Positions 63,793 through 64,000 of a stretch of DNA of 64,000 nucleotides are shown one piece after another. A program made the translations under genes and the position numbers. Position 1 is the stretch's first letter. The number at the start of each line of letters is the position of its first letter. The notes under the pieces are model-generated. The model saw only the letters and a list, made by a program, of their open reading frames with translations. It was not told where the DNA came from and searched no databases. This stretch comes from a bacterium (GTDB taxonomy: Bacteria; UBA9089; JASEIO01): NCBI GenBank assembly GCA_030017475.1, contig JASEIO010000001.1, forward strand, positions 37,334 through 101,333, written 5' to 3'.

Positions 63793-64000
63793 TAGATTTG
63801 TCTGGAAGAGTAGCTGTTGTTACTGGTGGTGGAAGAGGGATTGGTGGGTGTATTTGTGAGGTTTTGGCAAGCCGTGGGGCAAAGGTAGTGGTTTGTGATA
63901 TTGATTTTGAAGGAGCAAAGGATACCTCCCGCAAAATTACGGGTGAAGAAAATGCTGCCTTCCGGGTAGATGTATCTCAGTCCAAGGAAGTAGAGGAGTG
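63789..64000 (+). CDS. fabG: 3-oxoacyl-ACP reductase, partial (runs off the right edge)
   Basis: The first 70 residues show the short-chain dehydrogenase cofactor motif [20 protein letters not shown], then [11 protein letters not shown] and [11 protein letters not shown]. Position after fabD identifies it as the fatty-acid reductase. Only the N-terminal third is inside the window, so the catalytic Tyr and Lys are not seen. ATGA overlap with fabD. Confidence 0.9.
   Translation, partial: MIDLSGRVAVVTGGGRGIGGCICEVLASRGAKVVVCDIDFEGAKDTSRKITGEENAAFRVDVSQSKEVEE

Overview
The window is a gene-dense, AT-rich (by eye about 36-40% GC) bacterial chromosome segment. Almost every gene is on the + strand, and many neighbours overlap by 1-26 bases. 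It looks like an uncultured anaerobic diderm: it has an outer-membrane type IV pilus secretin (pilQ), a pilP lipoprotein, a flagellar export apparatus, and part of the Wood-Ljungdahl (acetyl-CoA) pathway. No rRNA or phylogenetic marker allows a firm placement. I saw no insertion sequence, prophage or CRISPR array.

Layout. (1) 1-11330: flagellar export and regulation (fliP, fliQ, fliR, flhB, flhA, flhF, flhG, a small membrane protein, sigma-28 fliA, a FapA/DUF342 protein and two small flagellar-cluster proteins). (2) 11326-15000: coaD, tig, clpP, clpX. (3) 15000-15900: a short region with two frame-disrupted small genes. (4) 15921-20640: serA, leuC/leuD-type dehydratase, purA. (5) Two tRNA genes (Lys-TTT, Thr-GGT). 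(6) 20853-27580: PASTA protein, rpe, argC, argJ, mtnA, mtnP, dGTPase-like HD protein. (7) 27708-29894: a membrane-anchored STAND NTPase with TPR repeats, preceded by operator-like palindromes. (8) 29937-37843: C1 metabolism (fhs, corrinoid-protein activator, folD, an S1-domain protein, acsC, acsE), followed by a four-cysteine small protein and a TIGR04076 protein. (9) 39084-43487: pilM-N-O-P-Q. (10) Arginine-phosphatase-like gene and rpiB. (11) 44548-56334: a pyrimidine operon (pyrB, pyrC, carA, small membrane protein, carB, pyrK, pyrD, pyrF, UPF0280, proS) behind a PyrR-type attenuator. (12) 56383-60159: isocitrate/isopropylmalate-type dehydrogenase, malate dehydrogenase, fumarase alpha, and a fumarase beta that is fused in frame to a complete nucleoside diphosphate kinase. 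(13) 60147-64000: YceD, rpmF, plsX, fabH, fabD, fabG (runs off the edge).

How it works together. fhs and folD supply methylene-THF, acsE moves the methyl group to the corrinoid Fe-S protein (acsC is its large subunit), and the ASKHA ferredoxin protein re-reduces inactive cobalt. The CODH/ACS catalytic subunits and acsD are not in the window. The pyr operon covers all steps from carbamoyl phosphate to UMP. The fatty-acid genes form the standard rpmF-plsX-fab cluster.

Most unusual observations: the fumarase-beta/NDK fusion; a scattered class of short tandem arrays with 7-base (sometimes 8- or 9-base) units, each with its own sequence, found between genes and in frame inside pyrC, carA and the 5' end of flhB; several operon heads whose promoter -10 box lies only 6-12 bases before the start codon; an fhs gene visibly richer in GC than its neighbours; and an unannotated 52-residue cysteine protein beside acsE.
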